This document shows positions 51,963-59,974 of a stretch of DNA of 64,000 bases, in pieces. Numbering within the stretch: the stretch's first letter is position 1; each line of letters opens with the position of its first letter. Made by a program: the position numbers and the translations under genes. The DNA is from JAWVFM01 sp038237625. GTDB taxonomy: Bacteria; Actinomycetota; Thermoleophilia; Solirubrobacterales; 70-9. The notes under the pieces are model-generated. The model had not been told where the DNA came from, did not search any database, and worked only from the letters and a program-made list of their open reading frames with translations. The stretch is taken from assembly GCA_038237625.1 (NCBI GenBank), contig JBBRYM010000010.1:36588-100587 (forward strand). The letters run 5' to 3'.

Positions 51963-52421
51963 GTGCACTTGCCTACCGAGGACGAACAGTTCATGCGCCT
52001 GGCTCTCCGCGAGGCCGAGCGGGCCGCCGAGCACGGCGACGTGCCGATCGGCGCAGTGATGGTTCACGGTGGCGAGGTGTTGGCGAGCGCGGGCAACGAG
52101 CGCGAGCTCCGGGGCGATCCCACGGCGCACGCCGAGGTGCTGGTCATACGCGAGGCAGCCGCCAAGCTGGGGGGCTGGCGGGTTCCCGGTGGCAGCCTCT
52201 ACGTCACCCTCGAGCCCTGCGCGATGTGCGCCGGGGCGATCGTCTTGGCGCGGCTGCCGCGCGTGGTCTACGGCGCGGCCGACCCAAAGGCCGGTGCGGC
52301 GGGGAGCGTTCTTGACGTCCTCGGCGAAAAGCGGCTGAACCACCGCCCCGAGGTGGCCGAAGGCATCCTGGCGGAGGAGTCGGCCGCGCTGCTGCGCGAG
52401 TTTTTCGCCTCGCGCCGCTAA
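51963..52421 (+). CDS. tadA: tRNA-specific adenosine deaminase TadA
   Basis: A 152-residue zinc deaminase that converts A34 to inosine in tRNA-Arg(ACG). The zinc and proton-shuttle motif is TAHAEVLVI, and the second zinc site LEPCAMCAGAI. The GTG at 51963 lies about 12 bases after a GGGGGAG ribosome-binding site and gives the usual TadA length; a GTG at 51951 is also in frame. A GC-rich hairpin (CTCCCC..GGGGAG) overlaps that ribosome-binding site. It is transcribed alone, divergent from the subtilisin gene. Confidence 0.95.
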   Translation: MHLPTEDEQFMRLALREAERAAEHGDVPIGAVMVHGGEVLASAGNERELRGDPTAHAEVLVIREAAAKLGGWRVPGGSLYVTLEPCAMCAGAIVLARLPRVVYGAADPKAGAAGSVLDVLGEKRLNHRPEVAEGILAEESAALLREFFASRR

Positions 52422-52460
52422 CCCCGCCCCGCCGCCCCACCTGGCGATGAACGCGAAACG

Positions 52461-53270
52461 CTACGTATCTTTGCGTTTGTCGTCCACCAACCGCGAATCG
52501 GTCGATTCCACTGTGTCCGGGGTAATCGATTGCGCCCGCGTGGCTCGGCGCACGAGGGCCGGAGCCAGCGCCCGCAGCACCGCCGCCAGCCAGTAGGGAC
52601 GCGGGACGTATCGCTCGGCCTTGCCCCCAGGCCCGGCGTCGACGATCGCCTCGGCGACCTTCTCCGGGGTCGAGACGATCCACCTGGTGAGCCGACGCTC
52701 GACCAGCTCGCGTTGCGGAAATCCCTCGGTCGCCACGAATCCGGGCAGCACCATCCCCACGTGCACTCCGTGGGGCTTTTCCTCCTGATGGAGGGAGTCG
52801 GTCCAGCCGACCAGCGCGAACTTGCTCGCCGAGTAGGCGCCGGAGCGCGGCCGCGACACCCGCCCGGCCGTGCTGGCGACGTTGACGATCGCGCTGGGAG
52901 CCGAGCCGCGCAGCAGGGGAAGAAGGGCCTGGGTGAGACGGACAACCGCGTCGAAGTTGAGCTCCATGTGCCGGGCGATGTTGGCGTGGCCGCTCTCGGC
53001 AAACGATCCGCGCCAGGCAGCGCCGGCGTTGTTGACGAGCAGGTCGAGCCGGCCGTGCTCGGTCTCGACCTCGGCCGCGATCCGAGCTGGGGCTTCGGGG
53101 TCGGTCAGGTCCGCCGCGATTACGGTCGCCTCGCCGAGTTCTGCCGCCAGCTCCCGCAGGCGATCCTCGCGGCGCGCCACCAGGACGAGCTTGGCGCCGG
53201 GCTCGCGCGCGAGGCGCCGCGCGGCGGCGGCGCCGATGCCGGCGGATGCCCCGGTGACGAGCGCGATCAA
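52461..53270 (-). CDS. Short-chain dehydrogenase/reductase
   Basis: A 269-residue classical SDR: cofactor motif VTGASAGIGAAAA (TGxxxGIG), NNAG as VNNAGAAW, Ser in VNVASTAG and catalytic YSASK. Arg residues after the second strand (ARREDRLREL) suggest NADP preference. A TTG start follows the stop of the upstream F420-type oxidoreductase by one base (both leftward), so they are co-transcribed. The C-terminus carries a hydrophobic stretch and a charged tail. The substrate is unknown, possibly a lipid or steroid. Confidence 0.9.
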   Translation of the reverse strand: MIALVTGASAGIGAAAARRLAREPGAKLVLVARREDRLRELAAELGEATVIAADLTDPEAPARIAAEVETEHGRLDLLVNNAGAAWRGSFAESGHANIARHMELNFDAVVRLTQALLPLLRGSAPSAIVNVASTAGRVSRPRSGAYSASKFALVGWTDSLHQEEKPHGVHVGMVLPGFVATEGFPQRELVERRLTRWIVSTPEKVAEAIVDAGPGGKAERYVPRPYWLAAVLRALAPALVRRATRAQSITPDTVESTDSRLVDDKRKDT

Positions 53271-53271
53271 G

Positions 53272-54285
53272 TCAGGCCTCCCTCAGTGCGTCGAAGAGAG
53301 GTCCCCAGCGGGCGAGGTCGGCCTCGGGGGGCAGGGTCAACGTCACGCGCGTGGCGACGTCGCCGTAGCGGCGGCGAAGCTCGGCGACGGCCTCCTCGGG
53401 GGTGCCAACGACGGCGAACGCTTTAACCATCTCGTCGTCGATCAGCTCCGCCATGCGGTCCCACTCGCCCTTCTTGGTCATCGCGTTGAGCTCCTCCTGA
53501 AGCTCGCCCCAGCCATGAAGTTCCAGGACCGGGCGGTAGGCAGGGGTGGACCCGTAGAAAGCGATCTGCTGCTTGACAAAGGCCACGCCCTCGGCGATCT
53601 CCTCCTCGGTGTCGCGGGCGACGACCATCGCCGGGGCCGTGATCTCGAAGCCCTCCCGCGTGCGTCCAGCCTTGGCTAAGCCCTTCTCCAGCGCGGGCAG
53701 GGTCGCCTCGCGCACGTAGCGCTCGGTGGAGAACCCGTGCACCAGCAGGCCGTCCGCCACCTCGCCCGCAGCCTGGGTCATCAGCGGGCCGACGGCGGCG
53801 AGCATGATCGTGGGATTGCCGTGTGGATTCGGCCCGGGGTTGAAGAACGGGGTCATCAGCGTGTGGGTGTAGAAGTCGCCCTGGAAGTCGAGCGATCCGT
53901 CGCCCGCCCATGACTCCCAGATCGCCCGCACCGCAAGGATCAGCTCGCGCATCCGCGCAGCCGGCTTCGACCACTCCATCGAGTAACGCTTGGTGATGTG
54001 TGGCTTGATCTGCGAGCCGAGCCCGAGGATGAAGCGGCCCTCCGAGAGCAGCTGGATGTCGTCGGCCTGCATGGCGATCGTCAAGGGGCTACGTCCAAAC
54101 GCGACGGCGATGCCGGTGCCGATCTGGATTCGTTCGGTCCGCTCAGCGGCCAGCGCGCAGGCGATAAACGGGTCGATCTGGGTCTCGACCGCGAACCAGC
54201 CGTCGAAGCCACCGGCCTCTGCGGCCATCGCCGCCTCGGCAGCGGCCGTCACCGTCGGGGCGTAGCCGCCCGCGTCGACCTTCAT
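53272..54285 (-). CDS. LLM-class F420-dependent oxidoreductase
   Basis: A 337-residue luciferase-like TIM-barrel flavin/F420 enzyme. Signatures include the N-terminal strand MKVDAGGYAPTVTAAAEAA, IQIGTGIAVAFGRSPLTIAM, and LSEGRFILGLGSQIKPHITKR, typical of the F420-dependent methylenetetrahydromethanopterin-reductase-like subfamily. It would use reduced F420 as hydride donor, a cofactor of actinobacteria. The gene is flanked in the same direction by a BCP-type peroxiredoxin (3 bp) and by the SDR (1 bp), so a three-gene operon of redox enzymes is likely. The substrate is unknown. Confidence 0.92.
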   Translation of the reverse strand: MKVDAGGYAPTVTAAAEAAMAAEAGGFDGWFAVETQIDPFIACALAAERTERIQIGTGIAVAFGRSPLTIAMQADDIQLLSEGRFILGLGSQIKPHITKRYSMEWSKPAARMRELILAVRAIWESWAGDGSLDFQGDFYTHTLMTPFFNPGPNPHGNPTIMLAAVGPLMTQAAGEVADGLLVHGFSTERYVREATLPALEKGLAKAGRTREGFEITAPAMVVARDTEEEIAEGVAFVKQQIAFYGSTPAYRPVLELHGWGELQEELNAMTKKGEWDRMAELIDDEMVKAFAVVGTPEEAVAELRRRYGDVATRVTLTLPPEADLARWGPLFDALREA

Positions 54286-54288
54286 CGA

Positions 54289-54759
54289 CTAGGAAGCGGC
54301 CATCGGCGGAACGCTCTCGAGCGCGGCGCGCAGCTCGTCGACGCCGTCGTAGGTGAGCGACATCGGGTTCGAGTGCTTGTGCGCGATGCGACCCGCAGCG
54401 TCGATCACGAAGACCGTGCGCTTGGCGACGCCAAAGCGCTTCGCGAACACACCGTAGGCCTTGGCGACCTCGGCGTCGGGGTCGGCCAGAAGGGGCGTCG
54501 TCAGGCCGTACTTCGACTTGAACGACTCGTGCGAGTCCACGTCCTGCGTGGAGATGCCGACGAAGGCGGCGTCGAGCTCACCCATGTCGGCCGAGGCGTC
54601 GCGGTAGGCGCAGAACTGCTTCGTGCAGACCGTGGTGTCGTCGCCCGGGTAGAAGAGGAGGACGACCCGCTCGCCGCGGTGCTCGCTCAGCGTGAACGGT
54701 CCCTCGGTGCCCTCGAGGGTGAAGTCGGGCGCGATGTCGCCAACGTCTACGTCCCCCAT
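54289..54759 (-). CDS. Peroxiredoxin, BCP/AhpE-like
   Basis: A 156-residue thiol peroxidase. The active site reads YPGDDTTVCTKQFCAYRD, with Cys45 as peroxidatic and Cys50 as a candidate resolving cysteine, as in BCP. It reduces peroxides using thioredoxin-like donors. It is the first gene of the leftward peroxiredoxin, F420 oxidoreductase, SDR group and is divergent (47 bp) from the DUF1295 gene. Confidence 0.93.
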   Translation of the reverse strand: MGDVDVGDIAPDFTLEGTEGPFTLSEHRGERVVLLFYPGDDTTVCTKQFCAYRDASADMGELDAAFVGISTQDVDSHESFKSKYGLTTPLLADPDAEVAKAYGVFAKRFGVAKRTVFVIDAAGRIAHKHSNPMSLTYDGVDELRAALESVPPMAAS

Positions 54760-54806
54760 GGCGGCGGATCATACGATCCGAGAGCGTTTCCGATGCGTAG
54801 TCCCAC

Positions 54807-55580
54807 ATGGTGACCGTCACCCTCATCGCCGCGGCTGCGATCGCGGTCCTCATGCTCGCCACGTGGGCGGAGAGCGTCAGGCGCCGCGACGCCTCGATCG
54901 TCGATCCGGTCTGGGGCCCCGCATTCGTGATCGTCGCTGCCGTCGCCCTGCTCGCGGGGAAGGACGGTGCCGAGCTCAGGTTCCTGCTCGCCGGCCTCAC
55001 GGCGTTGTGGGGAATCCGGCTCGGGTGGCATCTGGTGCGCCGCAAGCTCGCCGAGCCCGAGGAAGACCGCCGCTACGCGGCAATGCGCGCGCGACAGGGC
55101 GACGGCTTCGTCGCGTGGTCGCTGGTGATGATCTTCGGGCTCCAAGGGTTGCTGGTGCTCGTGGTCTCGCTGCCGATCCAGGCTGCAGCGGGCCGGGTAG
55201 CTGACATCACCCTCGTCGCGCTTCCCGGCGTTCTCCTCTTCGGAATCGGACTGGCCTTCGAGGCCATCGGCGACGCCCAGCTGGCGGCGTTCAAGCGCGA
55301 CCCTTTAAGCCGCGGGCAGGTGATGGATCGAGGCCTCTGGCGCTACACGCGTCACCCCAACTATTTCGGCGATTTCTGCGTGTGGTGGGGCCTGTGGCTG
55401 GTGGCGCTGAGTGCCGGAGGCACCTGGTGGACCGCCATCGGCCCGTTCGTCATGTCGATTCTCCTGATCCGCGTCAGCGGCAAGGGGCTGCTCGAGAAGA
55501 GCATCGGCAGGCGCCGTCCCGGCTATGCCGAGTACGTGCGCCGGACCTCCGGGTTCGTTCCGCTTCCCCCAAAGTCCTGA
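54807..55580 (+). CDS. DUF1295 membrane protein (steroid-5-alpha-reductase / isoprenylcysteine methyltransferase-like)
   Basis: A 257-residue protein with six to seven hydrophobic segments. The conserved C-terminal block RGLWRYTRHPNYFGDFCVWW is the cofactor-binding region of the DUF1295 family, followed by GKGLLEKSIGRRRPGYAEYV. Members are predicted reductases or methyltransferases acting on lipids in the membrane. The start is the ATG at 54807 without an obvious ribosome-binding site. Confidence 0.88.
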   Translation: MVTVTLIAAAAIAVLMLATWAESVRRRDASIVDPVWGPAFVIVAAVALLAGKDGAELRFLLAGLTALWGIRLGWHLVRRKLAEPEEDRRYAAMRARQGDGFVAWSLVMIFGLQGLLVLVVSLPIQAAAGRVADITLVALPGVLLFGIGLAFEAIGDAQLAAFKRDPLSRGQVMDRGLWRYTRHPNYFGDFCVWWGLWLVALSAGGTWWTAIGPFVMSILLIRVSGKGLLEKSIGRRRPGYAEYVRRTSGFVPLPPKS

Positions 55581-55632
55581 CCGGCGTTCGCGGGAGCCGC
55601 CGAGGTGGGCGAGGTGTCAGTATTGGGTGAAA

Positions 55633-55662
55633 CCCGATCCAGTATCGGGGTTAGCCCCCGAT
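55633..55662. promoter_or_regulatory. Overlapping alternative hairpins upstream of the 1-Cys peroxiredoxin
   Basis: Three matching arms occur in a row: CCCGAT (55633-55638), ATCGGGG (55644-55650) and CCCCGAT (55656-55662). The middle arm can pair with either outer arm, so the two hairpins exclude each other. The last arm ends 19 bases before the ATG at 55682, just before the GAGGAG ribosome-binding site. This is consistent with a tandem operator or a leader switch. Confidence 0.5.
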
Positions 55663-55681
55663 CACCCGAGGAGACAGATCA

Positions 55682-56344
55682 ATGGCTCTCACGATTGGCG
55701 ACACCGCACCCGACTTCGAGGCTGAGACCACCGAGGGTCCGATCAGCTTCCACGATTGGATCGGCGACGGCTGGGCCGTCCTGTTCTCGCACCCGAAGGA
55801 CTTCACCCCGGTCTGCACGACCGAGCTCGGCACGATGGCGAACGTCAAGCCGGAGTTCGACAAGCGCGGCGTGAAGATCATTGGCCTCTCGGTCGACCCG
55901 CTCGACAAGCACGAGGGCTGGGCCCAGGACATCGCCGATGTGCAGGGCACGGCGCCGAACTACCCGATCATCAGCGATGCCGACTTCAAGGTCTCAAAGC
56001 TCTACGGGATGCTTCCGGCCGACACCGAGGGCGACGCCGGCGAGCGCACTCCCGCCGACAACCAGACCGTCCGCACGGTCTTCGTCGTCGGCCCGGACAA
56101 GAAGATCAAGCTGGTCCTGATCTATCCGATGACCACAGGCCGCAACTTCGACGAGATCCTGCGCGTGGTCGACTCGCTCCAGCTGACCGCGAAGCACAAG
56201 GTCGCCACGCCGGCCAACTGGCAGCAGGGCGACGACGTGATCATCGCCGGCTCGGTCTCCGACGACGAGGCCAAGGAGCGCTACCCGGAGGGCTGGGAAA
56301 CCCCCAAGCCCTACATCCGCATCGTCCCCCAGCCCACGAACTAA
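55682..56344 (+). CDS. 1-Cys peroxiredoxin (Prx6-like)
   Basis: A 220-residue peroxiredoxin with the active-site motif SHPKDFTPVCTTELG (Cys45) and the long C-terminal arm of the Prx6/AhpC-TSA group (KVATPANWQQGDDVIIAGSV). GAGGAG seven bases before the ATG supports the start. It detoxifies peroxides. It has no partner gene; its leader contains alternative hairpins that may couple it to a redox signal. It is convergent with the AbiEi/DUF559 gene, with a composite palindrome between. Confidence 0.95.
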   Translation: MALTIGDTAPDFEAETTEGPISFHDWIGDGWAVLFSHPKDFTPVCTTELGTMANVKPEFDKRGVKIIGLSVDPLDKHEGWAQDIADVQGTAPNYPIISDADFKVSKLYGMLPADTEGDAGERTPADNQTVRTVFVVGPDKKIKLVLIYPMTTGRNFDEILRVVDSLQLTAKHKVATPANWQQGDDVIIAGSVSDDEAKERYPEGWETPKPYIRIVPQPTN

Positions 56345-56410
56345 GGCCTCCACAAGCCCGAGGGCAAGCCGCAGCGAGGGCGCAACCCGAAGCGGCGGTC
56401 CCCCACCCAT

Positions 56411-56454
56411 GTACGTCCCGGAGTCCACCGCATGCGGTGGACTTTGGGACGTTC
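56411..56454. repeat. Composite palindrome / bidirectional terminator, copy B
   Basis: Outer arms GTACGTCCC and GGGACGTTC (one mismatch) enclose a perfect 20-base palindrome at 56423-56442 (GTCCACCGCA then TGCGGTGGAC). It lies between convergent genes, as copy A does. The shared outer arms and nested layout suggest a repeat family. Confidence 0.65.
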
Positions 56455-56461
56455 GGTTGGC

Positions 56462-57337
56462 TCAGGCGGCGATTGGCGCTAATGAGAGGAGGCGGTCGGG
56501 GCGCTCGTAGACGTCCTCGGCTGGAAGCCGTCGCACGGCCCACGCATGGCTCTCCCACGCGGCCTGCTTGCGGGCGTCCTCGCCGACGTCGAGGTGAAAC
56601 GGAGCGCCGTCGATCTCGATGATCAGGCGCAAGGAGCCCCAGCTGAGGTCTGCCTCCTCGCCGGCGAGGCGAGCATTGAGCTCCGGAAGAGGCCGTCCTG
56701 CGTTTCGCAGGATTTCCATGGCCCTCACCTCGGCACCGCTGCGCGCCCGCTCTATTGGAAGCCCCGAATAGCGAGCAAGGACGCCTGCAAGGCGGCGAGT
56801 TCCGGGCCGACGATGATGGCGACCGACGCAGTCGGCCAGGGCGTGAACTGTGGTCAATTCGAGACGAACGGCCTCCCTCACTGCCGTCGCCAGGCTGCGC
56901 ATCCCCACGACGCGTCCAAGGTCGAGGACGGTGCGCGGGACCGTCGTGCACGGGATTCCTCGGATCGCGGTGCAGTCATCCGCGAGGACCGTGCTGCGAT
57001 AGACGCGCACCCCGCCATGGCGACGTGGACCCCCGTTTCCGGGACGAGTGACGGTCTCGAACGGCAGGTGGTGCTTCCAGAACCCGCCCGCCGCCCCGGC
57101 GCTCCCGTGACTGAGGACGGTGTCGGGCGCCGTGAGGATGGCCGCCATGCGGGGCCCCCAAACATCGTGGTCTAGCACCGGAGGTATGGCGTACACCCCG
57201 CGGTCGACGATCGCCAAGCGCCCGGATGTGACCCGCCTCTCAATGGCGCGCTGGCCGATCCCTAGTTCGAGAAGCTGCTGCCGAGAGAGCCGGTTGAACT
57301 GTCTCGCGGCCAACTCGATCAAACGTTCGTCCCGCAT
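56462..57337 (-). CDS. AbiEi-type winged-helix protein fused to DUF559 nuclease-like domain
   Basis: A 291-residue protein. The N-terminal 60 residues (QFNRLSRQQLLELGIGQRAI, then VTSGRLAIVDRGVYAIP) match the AbiEi antitoxin winged helix. The middle (PRTVLDLGRVVGMRSLATAV) is the usual linker domain. The C-terminus has a DUF559/Vsr-like PD-(D/E)xK core: EEADLSWGSLRLIIEIDGAPFH, with Asp and ExD. Such orphan proteins are frequent in actinobacteria, and no AbiEii toxin is next to it. It may be a DNA-binding nuclease or a regulator. Confidence 0.8.
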   Translation of the reverse strand: MRDERLIELAARQFNRLSRQQLLELGIGQRAIERRVTSGRLAIVDRGVYAIPPVLDHDVWGPRMAAILTAPDTVLSHGSAGAAGGFWKHHLPFETVTRPGNGGPRRHGGVRVYRSTVLADDCTAIRGIPCTTVPRTVLDLGRVVGMRSLATAVREAVRLELTTVHALADCVGRHHRRPGTRRLAGVLARYSGLPIERARSGAEVRAMEILRNAGRPLPELNARLAGEEADLSWGSLRLIIEIDGAPFHLDVGEDARKQAAWESHAWAVRRLPAEDVYERPDRLLSLAPIAA

Positions 57338-57349
57338 ACCCCCCTAGAG

Positions 57350-57371
57350 CGTGGGACTCCGGGACGTTCTC
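57350..57371. repeat. Half copy of the composite palindrome, copy C
   Basis: CGTGGGACTCCGGGACGTTC resembles the right half of copy B (CGGTGGACTTTGGGACGTTC). The left half is absent. It lies between the AbiEi/DUF559 gene and the FAD-oxidoreductase remnant and may mark a rearrangement end. Confidence 0.45.
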
Positions 57372-57414
57372 CCCCCGGGGGTTGTTCGATGTCGGCCTGC
57401 CCACTTCGCCGGCC

Positions 57415-57716
57415 TCGAGGGCGACCTCGATTGCGCGCGGCGAGCCTTCGTCGTCCGTGACCAGACCACCGACACTCATCCCGGCGCGCAGCTGCACCGC
57501 CGGCTCGGCTGCGGCCGCGCTCCTCAGCGCCCACTCTATGAGCGGCCGGCGCGCCCACAGATACACGAGATCCTCGTCGCCGGGCTGGCGTTCGCCGTGG
57601 AGCTTGAGGGCGAGGTCCTGCTCCTCCGCGCCGGCGTCCAGCAGGTCCGGAGGACGTCCGGCGCCCAGTCCGAAAGCGCGCGCCGGCCGCTAGGCAAGAA
57701 GGCATGCGGCTGGAAG
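57415..57716 (-). pseudogene. FAD-dependent oxidoreductase remnant, N-proximal part, frameshifted
   Basis: The minus strand encodes HYFQPHAFLPSGRRALSDWA, then after a frame change DLLDAGAEEQDLALKLHGER, DEDLVYLWARRPLIEWALRS and AAAAEPAVQLRAGMSVGGLV. These read like the N-proximal part of actinobacterial FAD-dependent oxidoreductases (HAF..GR..L, then the PGDEDLV..RR..EWALR block). At the frame change an 11-bp near-duplication (CCGGACGTCCT CCGGACCTGCT) is visible; removing one copy would restore the frame. The protein start with its FAD motif and everything after about residue 100 are missing on this strand. The homology is recalled, not searched. Confidence 0.6.
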
Positions 57717-57725
57717 TAGTGAGGA

Positions 57726-57899
57726 ATGCCGCCTCGCTCGATCTACTACTGCCGCTACTTCGAGCTTGCGGCGGGCGTGGACCACATGGACGCGCCGATC
57801 CTCAACCCCCGCGGCGACCTCGGCTACATGGGCTTCAACACGCCCGGCCCCACTCGCGACGAGCTGTTCGAGCGGCTGGCCGCCGCGTCGCCGGACTAG
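57726..57899 (+). pseudogene. FAD-dependent oxidoreductase remnant, central part, inverted relative to the other
   Basis: A 57-residue frame beginning MPPRSIYYCRYFELAAGVDH and continuing NPRGDLGYMGFNTPGPTRDE. It matches in kind the central segment (YY.RYF.L, PRGDLGYMGF) of the same FAD-oxidoreductase family as the adjacent minus-strand remnant. It starts 10 bp from that remnant's outer end, on the other strand, so an inversion probably split one gene. GTGAGG just before the ATG could allow translation, but the product would be a fragment. A 15-bp direct repeat (GCTTGCGGCGGGCGT) lies at 57764-57778 and 57961-57975. Confidence 0.55.
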
Positions 57900-57988
57900 G
57901 TCCCGCCTACGAACGAGCTTGCAGGCCGGCTTCGGGATGCGAAGCCATGTCGGCTTCAAGGCTTGCGGCGGGCGTAGGATCGACTGAG

Positions 57989-58693
57989 ATGACGACGTTT
58001 GGGCTGGTCCACGGCGCGTGGCACGGAGCATGGTGCTGGGCACATCTGGAGCCAGAGCTCGAGCGGCTCGGGCACCGCGTCGTCACGGTTGAGCTGCCCT
58101 GCGAGGATCCTGGCGAAACATTCGCCACCTACGCGGATCGGGTCGTCGCGGCGTTCTCGGGCGAGGAAGACCTCGTCCTGGTCGGCCACTCCTTGGCCGG
58201 TCTCACGATCCCGATCGCTGCGACCAAGCTGCCGGTAGATCGCCTCATGTTTGTTTGTGCGGTGCTCGCCGCGCCGGGCCTGAGCTTCGCTGATCAGTTG
58301 AAGCGAGAGCAAGACATGCTCGCGCCCGGCCGCGCCGCCGGGCTGAGCGAGCCCGACGACCTGGGTCGACGAAGCTGGGTCGACTTCGACGTAGCGTGGA
58401 ACACGCTCTTCGGAGACTGCGACGAGGCTTCGGCGAGATGGGCATACGACCAGTTGAGGCCACAGGCGCTCGCTCCATATGACGAACCTTGCCCGCTCGA
58501 CAGCCTGCCCGCGGTCGAGTGCTCGTACATCGCATGCTCCGACGATCGGCTCGTCAACCCTGGATGGAGTATCCGCGCGGCCCGCGAGCGGCTCGGCGTC
58601 GAGGCGACTGTGCTGCCGGGAAGTCACTCACCCTTTCTCTCGCGGCCCGCAGAGCTGGCGCGATTGATGACGGCGCTTAGCCCACAGGGGTAG
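57989..58693 (+). CDS. Alpha/beta hydrolase, hydroxynitrile-lyase/methylesterase-like
   Basis: A 234-residue protein. FGLVHGAWHGAWCW (4-17) is the oxyanion loop of the MES/HNL-like family. The nucleophile elbow is LVGHSLAG (Ser68), the acid is probably the Asp in CSDDRLVNP (about 195), and the His lies in LPGSHSPFLSRP (about 217). It probably hydrolyses a small ester. The ATG at 57989 was chosen since it starts directly at the fold; upstream sequence in frame is pseudogene DNA. The O-methyltransferase follows 78 bp downstream on the same strand. Confidence 0.88.
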   Translation: MTTFGLVHGAWHGAWCWAHLEPELERLGHRVVTVELPCEDPGETFATYADRVVAAFSGEEDLVLVGHSLAGLTIPIAATKLPVDRLMFVCAVLAAPGLSFADQLKREQDMLAPGRAAGLSEPDDLGRRSWVDFDVAWNTLFGDCDEASARWAYDQLRPQALAPYDEPCPLDSLPAVECSYIACSDDRLVNPGWSIRAARERLGVEATVLPGSHSPFLSRPAELARLMTALSPQG

Positions 58694-58771
58694 CAACACG
58701 AGTCTCGCTCGGATGAAGAGCTTGCGTTAGGTTGCCGACCGAGTGGGTTGTCTGGGAAAGGAAAAGCATCG

Positions 58772-59806
58772 ATGAGCACAGCGGACGCGACGCCGATCGA
58801 GCTGACACCCGACGCCATCATGCAGCTGGGCTTCGGCTTTTGGGGGTCGAAAACGATGCTCAGCGCCGTCGAGTTGGGCGTCTTCTCGGAACTGGCCGAA
58901 GCGGGTCCGCTCGACGGGGACGCCCTGCGCGAGCGCCTGAGCCTTCACGCGAGGGGCGCGACAGACTTCCTCGACGCGCTGGTTGCGCTGGGCATGCTCG
59001 AGCGCGACGACGGGCGGTACGCCAATACGCCGGCAACCGACCTTTTTCTCGACCGCGCAAAGCCCTCGTACATGGGCGGCATCCTGGAAATGGCCAACGC
59101 TCGCCTCTATCCGTTCTGGGGGTCGCTGACGGAAGGTCTTAAGACTGGAGATCCGCAGAACGAGGCGAAGGGGGGTGGCGAGAGCTTCTTCGACGTGCTG
59201 TACGCCGATCCCGAGCGGCTGGCCCAGTTCGCGGCGGCGATGAGCGCGATCAGCGTCGGCGCCGGGATGGCGATCGCGGCCAAGTTTCCCTGGGATAAGC
59301 ACCAGAGCGTGATCGACATAGGCTGCGCGGAGGGAGCCGTTCCCGTTCAGGTCGCGTTGGCGCATGAGCACATCAGCGGCGGCGGCTTTGACCTTCCCGC
59401 CCTGGGGCCGATTTTCGATGACTACGCCGCTCGCTTCGGGCTGGAGGAACGCCTGAGCTTCACCGGCGGCGACTTCTTCGCCGACCCCCTTCCGAATGCC
59501 GACGTGCTCGTGATGGGGCACATCCTGCACGACTGGGATCTCGACGAGAAGAGGGCTCTGCTGCAAAAGGCCTACGACGCGCTGCCCAACGGCGGCGCGC
59601 TAATCGTCTATGAGGCGATCATCGACGACGATCGGCGTCAGAACGCGTTTGGACTCTTGATGAGCCTGAACATGCTGATCGAGACCCCGGGCGGCTTCGA
59701 TTACACAGGCTCTGACTGCCAGGCGTGGATGCAGGAGGTCGGCTTCAGCGACAGCTATGTCGAGCCACTGGTCGGACCCGACTCGATGGTCGTCGGGATC
59801 AAGTAG
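58772..59806 (+). CDS. SAM-dependent O-methyltransferase (plant COMT / acetylserotonin-type)
   Basis: A 344-residue methyltransferase. The N-terminal winged-helix dimerisation domain (MLSAVELGVFSELAEAGPLD and DFLDALVALGMLERDDGRYA) is followed by the Rossmann SAM site VIDIGCAEGAVPVQVAL. Motif LVMGHILHDWDLDEKRALLQ contains the catalytic His-Asp of family-2 O-methyltransferases. The ATG at 58772 has AAGGAAA 10 bases upstream. It may methylate a phenolic or secondary metabolite; it stands next to a methylesterase-like hydrolase. Confidence 0.92.
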   Translation: MSTADATPIELTPDAIMQLGFGFWGSKTMLSAVELGVFSELAEAGPLDGDALRERLSLHARGATDFLDALVALGMLERDDGRYANTPATDLFLDRAKPSYMGGILEMANARLYPFWGSLTEGLKTGDPQNEAKGGGESFFDVLYADPERLAQFAAAMSAISVGAGMAIAAKFPWDKHQSVIDIGCAEGAVPVQVALAHEHISGGGFDLPALGPIFDDYAARFGLEERLSFTGGDFFADPLPNADVLVMGHILHDWDLDEKRALLQKAYDALPNGGALIVYEAIIDDDRRQNAFGLLMSLNMLIETPGGFDYTGSDCQAWMQEVGFSDSYVEPLVGPDSMVVGIK

Positions 59807-59940
59807 CGGGTCGCCAGCATCGCGGAGGGACACAATCCCCGCCCCGGCGGAGCAGCCCTGCTGTGACGCTATTCGAACCCCTCGGATCCAAACAGCCCGG
59901 CGAGTCATATGCCGACCAGCTCGCCCGCATTCGAAGTTCA

Positions 59941-59968
59941 GGGCTCGAACGCCCTCGGCATCGAGCCC
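59941..59968 (-). terminator. Hairpin downstream of tRNA-Ser(GGA)
   Basis: GGGCTCGA (59941-59948) and TCGAGCCC (59961-59968) form a perfect eight-base stem, seven bases after the 3' end of the leftward tRNA gene. There is no T run. It is probably the tRNA terminator or processing site. Confidence 0.5.
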
Positions 59969-59974
59969 TTGGAG

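Noticed and set aside
59873..59885. ATTCGAACCC matching the T arm of the tRNA-Ser(GGA).
   Set aside because: Only 10 bp, and no cloverleaf or acceptor stem around it; no att site can be claimed.
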